Positions 1 through 10,184 of a stretch of 64,000 nt of DNA are shown one piece after another. The notes beneath the pieces were generated by a model. The model saw only the letters and a program-made list of their open reading frames with translations. It searched no databases and had not been told where the DNA came from. Positions within the stretch are counted from its first letter, which is position 1. The number at the start of each line of letters is the position of its first letter. Source of the DNA: Saccharomonospora marina XMU15 (lineage in GTDB: Bacteria > Actinomycetota > Actinomycetes > Mycobacteriales > Pseudonocardiaceae). Made by a program: the position numbers and the translations under genes. The stretch lies in contig NZ_CM001439.1 of NCBI RefSeq assembly GCF_000244955.1, forward strand, positions 4,521,234-4,585,233. The letters run 5' to 3'.

Positions 1-89
1 AAGATTGCCACGCTTCCGACGTGCATCGGCGTGGTAGGGGTCTCCACATACAGGAACGAGGCATCCAGCGCGGAGAGACGATCGGCCAT
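1..89 (-). CDS. Wax ester synthase/diacylglycerol acyltransferase (WS/DGAT), N-terminal fragment
   Basis: Only the first 29 codons lie in the window; the gene runs off the left edge. Reading from the ATG at 89, the protein begins M-A-D-R-L-S-A-L-D-A-S-F-L-Y-V-E and continues with T-P-T-T-P-M-H-V-G-S-V. This is the conserved opening of the WS/DGAT family (L-S-x-L-D-x-x-F-L then T-P-x-x-P-M-H-V-G). Family members esterify acyl-CoA to fatty alcohols or diacylglycerol for storage lipid and are numerous in actinobacteria. The catalytic HHxxxDG motif would lie outside the window, so activity cannot be judged. The gene is divergent from the methyltransferase at 191. Confidence 0.85.
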   Translation of the reverse strand, partial: MADRLSALDASFLYVETPTTPMHVGSVAI

Positions 90-190
90 GACGCGATCCT
101 GACAGAAATCCGGCCGACCCGCTTTCGCCCCGCCCCGATGCGACCTCCTCACGGCTTCCGCCTCTCGGACGCTGTGCGAGACTGCCACCT

Positions 191-946
191 GTGAGTGAGC
201 AGGCGGTGTCCCCCAAGGACCGGTTCCTGACCGTGTACGGGCGCAAGCCCGTGCTGGAGGCGCTCACCGACCCCACCCTGGAGGTCGACAAGGTGATACT
301 GGCCGACACCGCACGTGGACCGGCCGTCACCGAGATCGAGCGAGCCGCGAGGTCGGCTGGCGTCGAGGTGCGCCGAGCCAGCGCCCACCGGGTGAAGGTG
401 CTCGCGGGCAACGGCAAGCAGGACCAGGGCGTGGTGGCCGACGTCGTAGCCCCCCGGATGCGCCCGCTGGGTGCGGCGCTGGCCGATCGTCCCCCGCCCT
501 CGCCGGTACTGGTACTCGACGGCATCACGACGCCTGCCAACGTCGGCATGATCCTGCGCACCGCGACGGCCGCGGGCGTCGCGGGCATCGTCGTACCAAG
601 GCGGGGTGTCGCCGCCCTTGACCCGCTCGTTGTGAAGGCCTCCGCCGGGGTCGCCTTCCGCGCACCGGTGCTGCGCTGCCGCACCGCGGCCGAGGCGGTA
701 GAGCAACTCACCGAGTCCGGGTACACGGTGTACGCACTCGGCGCATCAGGCGCTCACCCGCTGTTCGAGGTCGAACTGCCGGCGCGGGTGGCATTCGTGC
801 TCGGTGGCGAAACCGCGGGCGTCGGCGACGAGGTGGCCCCGCTGGTGGCCGACTGGGTGACGATCCCGATGCCGGGCGACGTGGAGTCGCTGAACGTCTC
901 CGCCGCCGCGGCCGTGCTGTGTTTCGAACTGGTGCGCCGGGGCTAG
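191..946 (+). CDS. TrmH-family (SPOUT) RNA 2'-O-methyltransferase
   Basis: A 251-aa protein with the two-part architecture of TrmH/RlmB-type enzymes, which methylate ribose 2'-OH in tRNA or rRNA using S-adenosylmethionine. Residues about 14-80 form the substrate-binding domain (opening V-Y-G-R-K-P-V-L-E-A-L). The knotted SPOUT domain follows with its three motifs: N-V-G-M-I-L-R-T near residue 117, V-L-G-G-E-T-A-G-V near 202, and I-P-M-P-G-D-V-E-S-L-N-V-S near 226. The start is GTG. The stop overlaps the convergent EspG-like gene by 4 bp (CTAG). The family is sure; the exact RNA target cannot be read from the sequence. Confidence 0.93.
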   Translation: MSEQAVSPKDRFLTVYGRKPVLEALTDPTLEVDKVILADTARGPAVTEIERAARSAGVEVRRASAHRVKVLAGNGKQDQGVVADVVAPRMRPLGAALADRPPPSPVLVLDGITTPANVGMILRTATAAGVAGIVVPRRGVAALDPLVVKASAGVAFRAPVLRCRTAAEAVEQLTESGYTVYALGASGAHPLFEVELPARVAFVLGGETAGVGDEVAPLVADWVTIPMPGDVESLNVSAAAAVLCFELVRRG

Positions 947-1686
947 CGCAGGCTGGCGCGAAGCTCTTCCAGCGCCGAGACCATGGCTCCCGGTTCGCCC
1001 GGAGCCATGTGCACCACGGCTTCCACTCCGCGGCCGCTGGTGTAGTTGAGGTACCGGCCCCAGTCGGTGTCCACATAGTGCAGTGGGTCGGTCAACCTCA
1101 GGTAGCGACCGACGTCGTCCCGTTCGGCCACGTAGAGTTCACCGCCACCGGCGACCGGCCGCCGCAACACCTTCACGATCTCGCGAATCTCGCTGGGCAA
1201 TGCCCTGTCCTGCGGCCCCCGCTCACCGGCCTCCCGCAGCTGCGCCACCCGTACCGACCAGTGGGTACCGCCGCCGGGAACGAGGTCGGGCAGTTGCCTC
1301 ACCAGCACCTGTGGCAGTTCGTGCCTGCTGACCGGCGCGAGGCTCACCCGGTCGTCCCGGCGCACCGCGAGCAGTCCCTGCAGGCCCCGCGAGGCCGTGA
1401 GCACGCTCCACGTGCTGTCGCCGTGGTTGAGCCAGCCGTAGTACTCCAGCGAGGCGTGGGTGAGCAGCGGCAACCAGTCGAGAAAGTCGGCGTCCACCCG
1501 GCCCCGGCCGTCGACGAGCCCGGCCTCGGCGAGGTGTTTGTCCACACGCGACCCCGCCTCGCCTCGCTCTTGCTGTGGTAGCCACATCGGCTCCGGCCGC
1601 AGTGCGAGGTGCAGTGACCCCATGCCTTCCCGTTCGACGACGCCCGCCAGAGCGGACAGCGGCAGGTCGACTCTGCCCGACCTCAC
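943..1686 (-). CDS. EspG-family type VII secretion chaperone
   Basis: A 247-aa soluble protein of the EspG family, which binds the tip of PE-PPE type substrates in the cytosol and delivers them to ESX (type VII) secretion machines. Recognition rests on the overall pattern (opening V-D-L-P-L-S-A-L, the Y-Y-G-W block near residue 83, and a C-terminal R-Y-L-N-Y segment) and on context: it is the last gene of an operon whose preceding gene encodes a PPE-like protein, with a 4-bp stop/start overlap. Chaperone-substrate coupling is therefore very likely. No ESX core genes (EccB, EccC, EccD, MycP) are in the window, so the cassette must use a machine encoded elsewhere. Confidence 0.85.
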   Translation of the reverse strand: MRSGRVDLPLSALAGVVEREGMGSLHLALRPEPMWLPQQERGEAGSRVDKHLAEAGLVDGRGRVDADFLDWLPLLTHASLEYYGWLNHGDSTWSVLTASRGLQGLLAVRRDDRVSLAPVSRHELPQVLVRQLPDLVPGGGTHWSVRVAQLREAGERGPQDRALPSEIREIVKVLRRPVAGGGELYVAERDDVGRYLRLTDPLHYVDTDWGRYLNYTSGRGVEAVVHMAPGEPGAMVSALEELRASLR

Positions 1687-2930
1687 TCCCCGATCACCGG
1701 CGGGGCCGTCTTGCCGAGGTCACCGATGAATGTCTCGTCCGGGTCGTTCTCCTGCAGAAACGCGGGACGCTGGTGCTCCTCGTCCTCGCCGCCCTTACCG
1801 CGGCCCGCGCCCGCGCCCATGGGCGCCATTCCGGCACCTCTGGCCGAGGCCGCGTTCCTGGCCGCGGCCGCTTCCGCGGTGGCGCCCGCCGGACCGGGCA
1901 AGGCGGCTCCCGTTCCCCGTGCGCCACCGCGCGCGACCTCTCCGGACACGCGGCCGCCCGCCGCCTCAGCGGCGCCACGGCCCCCCGGTCCGTAGAGGCG
2001 GCTGCCCGCACGCTCGCCGACGCCTCCGCCGCGAGTTCCGCCGGAGTCGCCGCCGGTGCGGTTCCCGCCCTGCCTGCCGGTACCGGGTAACGGCGCGAAC
2101 GGCTGCTTCGTCTTGTCCTGCCTGGCGCGCTCGGCGCCGGACGTCCCCACGGGGTAGGGCGTGGTGGTCGCCGCCGTACCCGTAGGACTGGCCGAGTGTG
2201 CCGGACCACCGCCGGACCCGACAGCAGGCGTGGCGGCACCGGCCGAAGGCACCGATCCCGAGACCGAACCGGACATCGTGCCGCCCGGACTCACCGTGGC
2301 AGCTCCGCCGGTGCCGCGCGTGAAATCCGCACCCGCGGTCAGGTCACCGGAAACGGAACTCGGCCCGGTACTGGAGATCGAGATGGCTGCATTGCTCGGC
2401 TGCAGCACCTCGTAGTTTCGAGGAACCTCCGAGTTGGTGCTTGTCTGCGCCGCGTAGCTGGAAAAGACTTGAACGTTGTGCTGTGCGGCCCTGTTGTGCG
2501 CCTCAGCACCCGCCTGGTATGCCTCCTGCTCATCGGCGACGATGCCAGGACCGACGATCGGGATGGCGGCCTTGAGCCCGCTCGTCCACGGACTCGGCTT
2601 CTCCGGCATCGGAGGCACCGGCTCGACAGAGTTGGCCGCGTTGTGCCAGGTATCAGCTTGAGTCTTGAGCGAATTGACCGTGGCATCCATGTTGTCGGCG
2701 GAGGAAGTCAGAGCGCGTGCCAGGGGCCCTGCGCCCGCCCGTGCGCTCGCGCCCGCATCTCCTGTCCAACCCGATTCCATGGCGGACTGCAGATCCTTGA
2801 TCGACTGGGCCCGGTCACCGTAGGTGTTCTGAAGTTCGACGACGACCCTGGCCAACTGCTGCAGTCCTTCGGTGCCCGCAGCGTCCCGAAAATTGTTGTA
2901 GATCTGCTCACCGTTCATGGCAGGCGGCAT
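1683..2930 (-). CDS. PPE-like type VII secretion substrate with long low-complexity tail
   Basis: A 415-aa protein. Residues 1-170 are alpha-helical and resemble the PPE/WXG100 superfamily, with a W-T-G turn at residues 55-57. A hydrophobic I-P-I-V-G-P-G-I-V segment lies near 125. From about residue 185 the chain is rich in Gly, Thr, Ser, Ala, Pro and Arg, as in many secreted actinobacterial PPE-like proteins. The start overlaps the stop of the upstream lipoprotein gene by one base (TGATG), and the stop overlaps espG. A second ATG lies four codons in. Its first 20 codons recur in the duplicated copy at 4131-4190. The secretion motif Y-x-x-x-D/E was not found convincingly. Confidence 0.8.
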   Translation of the reverse strand: MPPAMNGEQIYNNFRDAAGTEGLQQLARVVVELQNTYGDRAQSIKDLQSAMESGWTGDAGASARAGAGPLARALTSSADNMDATVNSLKTQADTWHNAANSVEPVPPMPEKPSPWTSGLKAAIPIVGPGIVADEQEAYQAGAEAHNRAAQHNVQVFSSYAAQTSTNSEVPRNYEVLQPSNAAISISSTGPSSVSGDLTAGADFTRGTGGAATVSPGGTMSGSVSGSVPSAGAATPAVGSGGGPAHSASPTGTAATTTPYPVGTSGAERARQDKTKQPFAPLPGTGRQGGNRTGGDSGGTRGGGVGERAGSRLYGPGGRGAAEAAGGRVSGEVARGGARGTGAALPGPAGATAEAAAARNAASARGAGMAPMGAGAGRGKGGEDEEHQRPAFLQENDPDETFIGDLGKTAPPVIGE

Positions 2931-3583
2931 CAGGACCCACCTTTCAGGAGTTCGACCACCTTCGTAGCCAACGCCGTGGCGTTCTCACACGCCCTTGCGG
3001 GATCGTCTTCATGTCCCTGTGTTGCGACCGAGAATGACAGGTCATCTGCTACACCGACGATCAGGTTGCACCACCCCCTGTTCCTGCGATCCGCAAGATC
3101 AGCGAAAGCTGCTGGATAGCTTGCCACGGTGGCCGGTTCCCAGTAGGCGTACTTGTCACCGCTCTCATACAGGGCGTAATGCTGACGCAGCCCACCCTGC
3201 TCCCCTCGCTTGCGCGCTTCGGTCTGAAAGTTCAGACTCATCATTTCCAGCTGACCCGCCGCACCCCAATTGCAGCCAGGCCCGGTGAGGCTTCCCACAC
3301 CAGGTATGTCTCCGCTACTCGCCTGCCCAGCACCGCCGTAGCCGAGGTTATTGACGAAGCTTCGCGGCACGAGACCGCAAGGATCATCCAGATAGGGGGA
3401 AGGATCCAGTGGCTCGCTGATGTGCGGGACCGGGAAGTTGTCGCCCTGGGTTTGGCTGCTACTTGGCATCGCACTCCCCGAACTGTCCGGGATCGCGGTC
3501 CCTGCCTCGGGTTGGGAGCAACCCGCCAGCACAATGGCAATGGCGGCTGACACCAGCACCACAACACGCCGTTGGAAGACCAA
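2930..3583 (-). CDS. DUF3558-family lipoprotein, copy A
   Basis: A 217-aa predicted lipoprotein: basic start, hydrophobic core and lipobox L-A-G-C with Cys at residue 22, followed by a Ser/Thr-rich linker. The mature domain carries D-D-P-C-G-L-V near residue 66, G-P-G-C-N-W near 101 and a third cysteine in W-C-N-L, typical of DUF3558, whose function is unknown. Compared with copy B, the first 22 residues and the last 30 or so are identical while the centre differs strongly. It sits between the hairpin-protein gene (2-bp gap) and the PPE-like gene (1-bp overlap), so it is translated as part of the type VII cassette. Confidence 0.9.
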   Translation of the reverse strand: MVFQRRVVVLVSAAIAIVLAGCSQPEAGTAIPDSSGSAMPSSSQTQGDNFPVPHISEPLDPSPYLDDPCGLVPRSFVNNLGYGGAGQASSGDIPGVGSLTGPGCNWGAAGQLEMMSLNFQTEARKRGEQGGLRQHYALYESGDKYAYWEPATVASYPAAFADLADRRNRGWCNLIVGVADDLSFSVATQGHEDDPARACENATALATKVVELLKGGS

Positions 3584-3585
3584 GG

Positions 3586-4065
3586 CTACGCACCTTTCAC
3601 CGAGCGAAGCAGATCAGCACTGGCGGAATCGGCCTGCTCGATCCCGTCTCGAGCTTTGACCAGTCGCTCGAGAAAATCCTCGATGTAGGCCAGCATCGAT
3701 TGGTTCGATTCCTGCAAAGCCAACAGGCCATCGACCACTTCCGTTGCATACTTGCCTGACGGTTCGTCCTCAGAAGGCGTGAACACGCTGCTAACCGCGG
3801 CATTGATGAGCTGTCGATCCTCACGGCAGCTATCTCGCACGTCTTCCCATTTGCGGATCACCGAATCGATCTGCTCTCTGTCGAAAGTCCAGGAACCGGA
3901 TACAGAACCCGCCGCGGCACCAGCCATCGCCACACCAACCCCAGCAGCACCAACCACCGCACCCGCAGGCCCGAAAACCCCCTGCACCGCAGCCACCGCG
4001 CTCGAACTCCCCGCGAAGACGTCCACCGCAACGCTGCGCTCCCCACTCGGCACTCCGTCGGCCAT
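3586..4065 (-). CDS. Unassigned type VII-associated helical-hairpin protein, copy A
   Basis: A 159-aa protein of no recognised family. I chose the ATG at 4065 (M-A-D-G-V-P) because GGGGAGG stands 5 bases upstream and the same start exists in copy B. Residues 20-55 are Ala/Gly/Val-rich and could form a membrane or amphipathic segment. After S-W-T-F-D the remainder looks like two helices separated by a Pro-rich turn (S-E-D-E-P-S-G), which suggests a WXG100- or PE-like hairpin. It is first in the operon hairpin protein - DUF3558 - PPE - EspG, so a secreted or envelope partner of the PPE-like protein is the best guess. Residues 70-120 differ sharply from copy B. Confidence 0.75.
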   Translation of the reverse strand: MADGVPSGERSVAVDVFAGSSSAVAAVQGVFGPAGAVVGAAGVGVAMAGAAAGSVSGSWTFDREQIDSVIRKWEDVRDSCREDRQLINAAVSSVFTPSEDEPSGKYATEVVDGLLALQESNQSMLAYIEDFLERLVKARDGIEQADSASADLLRSVKGA

Positions 4066-4085
4066 CCGAACCTCCCCACTGACCA

Positions 4086-4190
4086 TCAGCAACCGGCGAC
4101 GACTGCCCTGGTGGACTGTGGCGATGCCTGGGTGCCCGCAGCGTCCCGAAAATTGTTGTAGATCTGCTCACCGTTCATGGCAGGCGGCAT
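4086..4190 (-). pseudogene. Truncated 5' end of a PPE-like gene at the duplication border
   Basis: The first 20 codons (M-P-P-A-M-N-G-E-Q-I-Y and on to A-G-T) are base-for-base the start of the intact PPE-like gene at 2930. Homology then stops at 4131, the frame runs through 14 unrelated codons and ends at TGA (4086-4088). It starts one base into the stop of DUF3558 copy B, exactly as the intact gene does for copy A. It is a scar that fixes the duplication endpoint, not a working gene. Confidence 0.85.
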
Positions 4191-4837
4191 CAGGACCCAC
4201 CTTTCAGGAGTTCGACCACCTTCGTAGCCAACGCCGTGGCGTTCTCACACGCCCTTGCGGGATCGTCACGATGTCCACCTGCCGCGACACCAAAAGACAG
4301 GTCATCCGCTATACCGACAAGCAGATGGCATTGCCCCTCGTCACGCAAGTCCTCGAAGTCGGCGAACGCGGCCGGATACCTCGCTATGTCAGTCGGTTCC
4401 CAGAATGCGTACAAGTTCTGCTTTTCGTACATCATGTAGGCTTGGCGCAGCCCACCCGGTTCCCCCCGCTCTCGCGGCGCGGTCTGGAAGTTGTAGCTCA
4501 ACAACTCGATCTGATCGACCGTTCCCCAGTTGCAGCCTGGCCCGACCCGCATACCCGAAACCTTTCCTGTGGTCTTCTCACCCGGACCTTGGTAGCCGAG
4601 GTCATTGACGAAGCTTCGCGGCACGAGACCGCAAGGGTCATCCAGATAGGGGGAAGGATCCAGTGGCTCGCTGATGTGCGGAATCGGCGAATCATCACCC
4701 TGGGTTTGGCTGCTGCTTACCTGCTCGCTTTGGCTGCTGTCGGTAATCGCCGTTCCTGCCTCGGGTCGGGAGCAACCCGCCAGCACAATGGCAATGGCGG
4801 CTGACACCAGCACCACAACACGCCGTTGGAAGACCAA
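4190..4837 (-). CDS. DUF3558-family lipoprotein, copy B
   Basis: A 215-aa lipoprotein with the same signal peptide and L-A-G-C lipobox as copy A. The block I-S-E-P-L-D-P-S-P-Y-L-D-D-P-C-G-L is conserved, then the stretch after N-D-L-G-Y (about residues 80-105) and residues 110-175 differ at many positions. The C-terminal D-P-A-R-A-C-E-N-A-T to the end is again identical to copy A. The alternation of identical and divergent blocks is unusual for a simple recent duplicate. It is followed only by the truncated PPE fragment, so if it pairs with a PPE-like protein it must share the one encoded at 1683-2930. Confidence 0.88.
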   Translation of the reverse strand: MVFQRRVVVLVSAAIAIVLAGCSRPEAGTAITDSSQSEQVSSSQTQGDDSPIPHISEPLDPSPYLDDPCGLVPRSFVNDLGYQGPGEKTTGKVSGMRVGPGCNWGTVDQIELLSYNFQTAPRERGEPGGLRQAYMMYEKQNLYAFWEPTDIARYPAAFADFEDLRDEGQCHLLVGIADDLSFGVAAGGHRDDPARACENATALATKVVELLKGGS

Positions 4838-4839
4838 GG

Positions 4840-5319
4840 CTACGCACCTTTCACCGAGCGAAGCGGATCAGCACTGACGGAATCGGCCTGCTCGATCCCG
4901 TCTCGAGCTTTGACCAGTCGCTCGAGAAAATCCTGAATGTAGACAACCATCGATTCGTTAGATTCCAGCAAGGAAGCCAAGCTTTCTCTCACCTGTCGGG
5001 TATATCCGGAACTGGGTTCGTCATCCGAGGGAGAAAGGACAAGGTCGCGCAACGTATACAGCGACCGCCGGTCACGTTGGCAATCGTCCCTCAGGTCTTC
5101 CCATTTGCGGATCACCGAATCGATCTGCTCTCTGTCGAAAGTCCAGGAACCGGATACAGAACCCGCCGCGGCACCAGCCATCGCCACACCAACCCCAGCA
5201 GCACCAACCACCGCACCCGCAGGCCCGAAAACCCCCTGCACCGCAGCCACCGCGCTCGAACTCCCCGCGAAGACGTCCACCGCATCGCTGCGCTCCCCAC
5301 TCGGCACTCCGTCGGCCAT
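4840..5319 (-). CDS. Unassigned type VII-associated helical-hairpin protein, copy B
   Basis: A 159-aa paralogue of the protein at 3586-4065. Residues 1-75 differ from it at only one or two positions (for example R-S-D-A-V versus R-S-V-A-V), residues 76-122 are largely rewritten, and the last 35 residues are nearly identical again. The start at 5319 keeps the same GGGGAGG ribosome binding site. The predicted fold is an Ala/Gly-rich N-terminal half followed by two helices around P-S-D-D-E-P-S-S-G. This is the first gene of the whole leftward cassette, so the promoter should lie at about 5320-5381. No enzymatic motif is visible. Confidence 0.75.
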   Translation of the reverse strand: MADGVPSGERSDAVDVFAGSSSAVAAVQGVFGPAGAVVGAAGVGVAMAGAAAGSVSGSWTFDREQIDSVIRKWEDLRDDCQRDRRSLYTLRDLVLSPSDDEPSSGYTRQVRESLASLLESNESMVVYIQDFLERLVKARDGIEQADSVSADPLRSVKGA

Positions 5320-5381
5320 CCGAACCTCCCCACTGACCGTCAGCAACCGGTACACGAGCGTAGCCGACGGCCGCCAGCGCG

Positions 5382-5783
5382 TCAGGCGATTCCAGGCACA
5401 ACACCGGCGAAGAGCACGGCCAACTCGGCCAACGTCTGTTCCACCGACACGTGCCGTACACCGGCCATACCTGCGGTGACCGCGCCCGCGACGTTGCCCG
5501 CCGAATCGTCCACGAACGCGCATTCCCCCGGGGTCAGGCCCAACCGCCTCGCGACGAGCCGATACACCTCGACGTCGGGCTTGGCCAGGCCGACCTCACC
5601 GGAGAACACCATCACGTCGAACCACGGTGCGAGCCGGTCGCGTACCGGCCGGCCGCCGTCGGCGTTCGACAGCAGCGCCGTGCGCATCCCGTGGCCACGG
5701 GCGAGGTCAAGTGCGGCAAGCAGGCGGGCGCCCTCGGCGTCGGTGAGGACACCCGCGTAGTCGACGACGATCCCCTTCAGCAC
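5382..5783 (-). CDS. Small HAD-superfamily hydrolase-like protein
   Basis: A 133-aa protein without a cap domain. HAD motifs in order: motif I V-V-D-Y-A-G-V-L-T (nucleophile Asp at residue 8), motif II L-L-S-N-A (Ser near 39), motif III G-L-A-K-P-D (Lys near 67) and motif IV F-V-D-D-S (near 91). The second Asp of motif I, which normally acts as general acid/base, is replaced by Ala. The C-terminal half with H-V-S-V-E-Q-T-L-A-E-L is typical of short actinobacterial HAD-IA proteins. The substrate is unknown and phosphatase activity may be weak or absent. It lies upstream of the type VII cassette on the same strand but about 60 bp away, so co-transcription is possible rather than shown. Confidence 0.82.
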   Translation of the reverse strand: MLKGIVVDYAGVLTDAEGARLLAALDLARGHGMRTALLSNADGGRPVRDRLAPWFDVMVFSGEVGLAKPDVEVYRLVARRLGLTPGECAFVDDSAGNVAGAVTAGMAGVRHVSVEQTLAELAVLFAGVVPGIA

Positions 5784-5917
5784 GCTCTCACCCTACGAAC
5801 GACACCGACCGTGTTCACCTGTCCGGGCGGTTTCTGAGTCAAAACGGGGCCCTTCTTGCTCCTTATCCATGGGCGGTCAGGGGGGCCGTCCGGTGAGAAC
5901 TCTGGAGGGAACTGCGA

Positions 5918-6403
5918 ATGCGGACAAACTCGGCGAGAAGCGGACTGCTTCCGCTCACCCCGTACGAACCGGTCGACCGAGGCGGCCCCGCGCCCGGCCC
6001 TGTGGTGCCGGAGGGGCAGCTCACGCTCGACGAGTTGCTGGAGGAGGCGCGGCAGCGGGACGCCGACGGCGAGCCACTACCGGAACTCGGCCGGCGTGCG
6101 ATTCACGGCGTACTGGCCGCACTACTTGAGGTCCACACGGGGCGAAGGCCGCTGGCCCAACTCGCGGGATGGCTCGCGCCCGCGCTGTTCCATGCGCTTC
6201 GTGTCCGCACCCGCGCCAGCGCGACCCGCTACGCGTTGCGACACATACACATCTGCCGCCCGTCGGAGCACACCGTGGAAGTGTGCGGGACCGCCTACGC
6301 CTACGGCCGGGCATCCGCCGTGGCGGCCCGGTTCGAGCACGGTGAACAGGGATGGCGCTGCACCACCTTCACTGTGCTGGCCACGCGCAGGCCGATGAGG
6401 TGA
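5918..6403 (+). CDS. Rv3235-like conserved protein
   Basis: A 161-aa soluble protein resembling the Ala/Arg/Pro-rich Rv3235 family of actinobacteria. The N-terminal 50 residues are Pro-rich and probably disordered. The conserved part runs from about residue 58 (R-R-A-I-H-G-V-L-A-A-L-L-E-V) through the R-P-L-A-Q-L block to V-C-G-T-A-Y-A-Y-G-R and a final R-W-type beta segment (G-W-R-C-T-T-F). ATG 5918 has GGAGGG upstream. The gene is convergent with secA and keeps the neighbourhood seen in M. tuberculosis. In some actinobacteria this family has been proposed to be a SecA-linked export factor, but the sequence itself shows no catalytic motif. Confidence 0.8.
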   Translation: MRTNSARSGLLPLTPYEPVDRGGPAPGPVVPEGQLTLDELLEEARQRDADGEPLPELGRRAIHGVLAALLEVHTGRRPLAQLAGWLAPALFHALRVRTRASATRYALRHIHICRPSEHTVEVCGTAYAYGRASAVAARFEHGEQGWRCTTFTVLATRRPMR

Positions 6404-6442
6404 ACTCCGTGCGGGCGGAAGCCCCGCGGCGGTGCACACAGC

Positions 6443-6481
6443 AAGGCGGCCGCGGGCGCCACCGGCACCCGCGGCCGCCTT
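6443..6481. terminator. Bidirectional hairpin terminator between Rv3235-like gene and secA
   Basis: A perfect 14-bp stem (6443-6456 pairs with 6468-6481, AAGGCGGCCGCGGG against its complement) with an 11-nt loop. It lies between two convergent stop codons and can serve both genes. There is no long U-tract, as is usual in high-GC actinobacteria. Confidence 0.8.
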
Positions 6482-6494
6482 CGGAACAGCTCCG

Positions 6495-9341
<2,847 letters not shown>

Positions 9342-9439
9342 CGAGTCGACCTCACTAGCTGTGTCCGGTGGTCGTCGCGGGCCCGGAGGACACCGGGCAG
9401 CACCTCCATCGTAGGGAACGCGCAGGCCCGCGTGCACAC

Positions 9440-9471
9440 GGCGGCCCGCACGCGAGTGCGTGCGGGCCGCC
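9440..9471 (-). terminator. Hairpin terminator downstream of hpf
   Basis: A perfect 14-bp stem (9440-9453 with 9458-9471, GGCGGCCCGCACGC against its complement) and a GAGT tetraloop. It starts 20 bp after the hpf stop codon and about 100 bp before the secA start, so it separates the hpf transcript from secA. Confidence 0.8.
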
Positions 9472-9491
9472 ACGAGCTCACCGCCTGCTGG

Positions 9492-10184
9492 TCACGCCAG
9501 GCGGATCACGCCGTAGTCGAAGCCCTTCCTGCGGTACACGACACTCGGCTTGCCGGTCTGGGAGTCGTTGAAGAGGTAGAAGTCGTGTCCGACCAGCTCC
9601 ATCTCGTACAGAGCCTGGTCGATCGTCATCGGTTCGGCCGAGTGTTCCTTCTCGCGGACGATGCGGCCGGGCTCGTGTGCGGTCACACCGTCGTCCCAGC
9701 GCTGTTCCGGCAGTTCGAAGGGGTCGGCTGTTGTCGCCTGTTCGGTGGCGATCGGCGCCGGGGGCGCCTCGAGCACGGCCGTGGCGGACGCGGGTGCCCG
9801 CCCACCCGGTGTGGAGCCGGAAGAAGGGCCCTCCGCCGCCGAGGTCGCCTCGGCCACCGACTCGGGAGCGCGGCGGCCGTAGTGAATCTTGCGCCGGTCG
9901 TGCATGCGGCGCATCCGGTTCTCCAGCTTGTTGATCGCGGAGTCGAGTGCCGCGTAGAAGTCGCCCGCGCACGCCTCGGCGCGAACGGCAGGGCCCTTGC
10001 CCTTGCCCGTGATCTCGACGCGCTGGCAGCTCTTGGCCTGCCTGCGGTTGGGCTCGTGGAACAGCTCCACGTCGTAGCGGATGACCTTCTTGTCGTAGCG
10101 CTCGAGCCGCGCCAGCTTTTCGCTGACGTGCACCCGATAGTGATCGGGCACCTCCACGTTGCGACCCTTGATGACGATGTCCAT
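9492..10184 (-). CDS. hpf: Long-form ribosome hibernation promoting factor
   Basis: A 230-aa long HPF, which dimerises 70S ribosomes into inactive 100S particles under stress. The start is ATG 10184 (M-D-I-V-I-K-G-R-N-V-E-V), with GAGGGAGG about 7 bases upstream. The N-terminal S30AE/YfiA domain spans residues 1-100 (Y-D-V-E-L-F-H-E-P-N-R, then D-F-Y-A-A-L-D-S-A-I-N-K-L). A Pro/Ala-rich linker follows, then the C-terminal dimerisation domain from about 170 with F-Y-L-F-N-D and V-V-Y-R-R-K-G-F-D-Y-G. The frame is open upstream to a GTG at 10325, but that extension is not conserved. An 8-codon leader ORF with a perfect Shine-Dalgarno lies upstream. Confidence 0.95.
   Translation of the reverse strand: MDIVIKGRNVEVPDHYRVHVSEKLARLERYDKKVIRYDVELFHEPNRRQAKSCQRVEITGKGKGPAVRAEACAGDFYAALDSAINKLENRMRRMHDRRKIHYGRRAPESVAEATSAAEGPSSGSTPGGRAPASATAVLEAPPAPIATEQATTADPFELPEQRWDDGVTAHEPGRIVREKEHSAEPMTIDQALYEMELVGHDFYLFNDSQTGKPSVVYRRKGFDYGVIRLA

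Larger units (their letters stand above)
2871..4097. repeat. Tandem duplication, copy A
   Basis: This 1.2-kb segment is duplicated at 4131-5350. It covers the first 20 codons of the PPE-like gene, a whole DUF3558 lipoprotein gene and a whole hairpin-protein gene. The first 137 bp (2871-3007) match 4131-4267 without a single difference. Further near-identical islands lie at about 3340-3425, 3510-3677 and 3840-4097, separated by segments of strong divergence. Confidence 0.95.
4131..5350. repeat. Tandem duplication, copy B
   Basis: This is the second copy of the unit at 2871-4097, separated from it by about 33 bp of unrelated sequence. It contains the truncated PPE start, DUF3558 copy B and hairpin-protein copy B. 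Homology at the far end stops after the shared CAGCAACCGG near 5341-5350. Confidence 0.95.
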
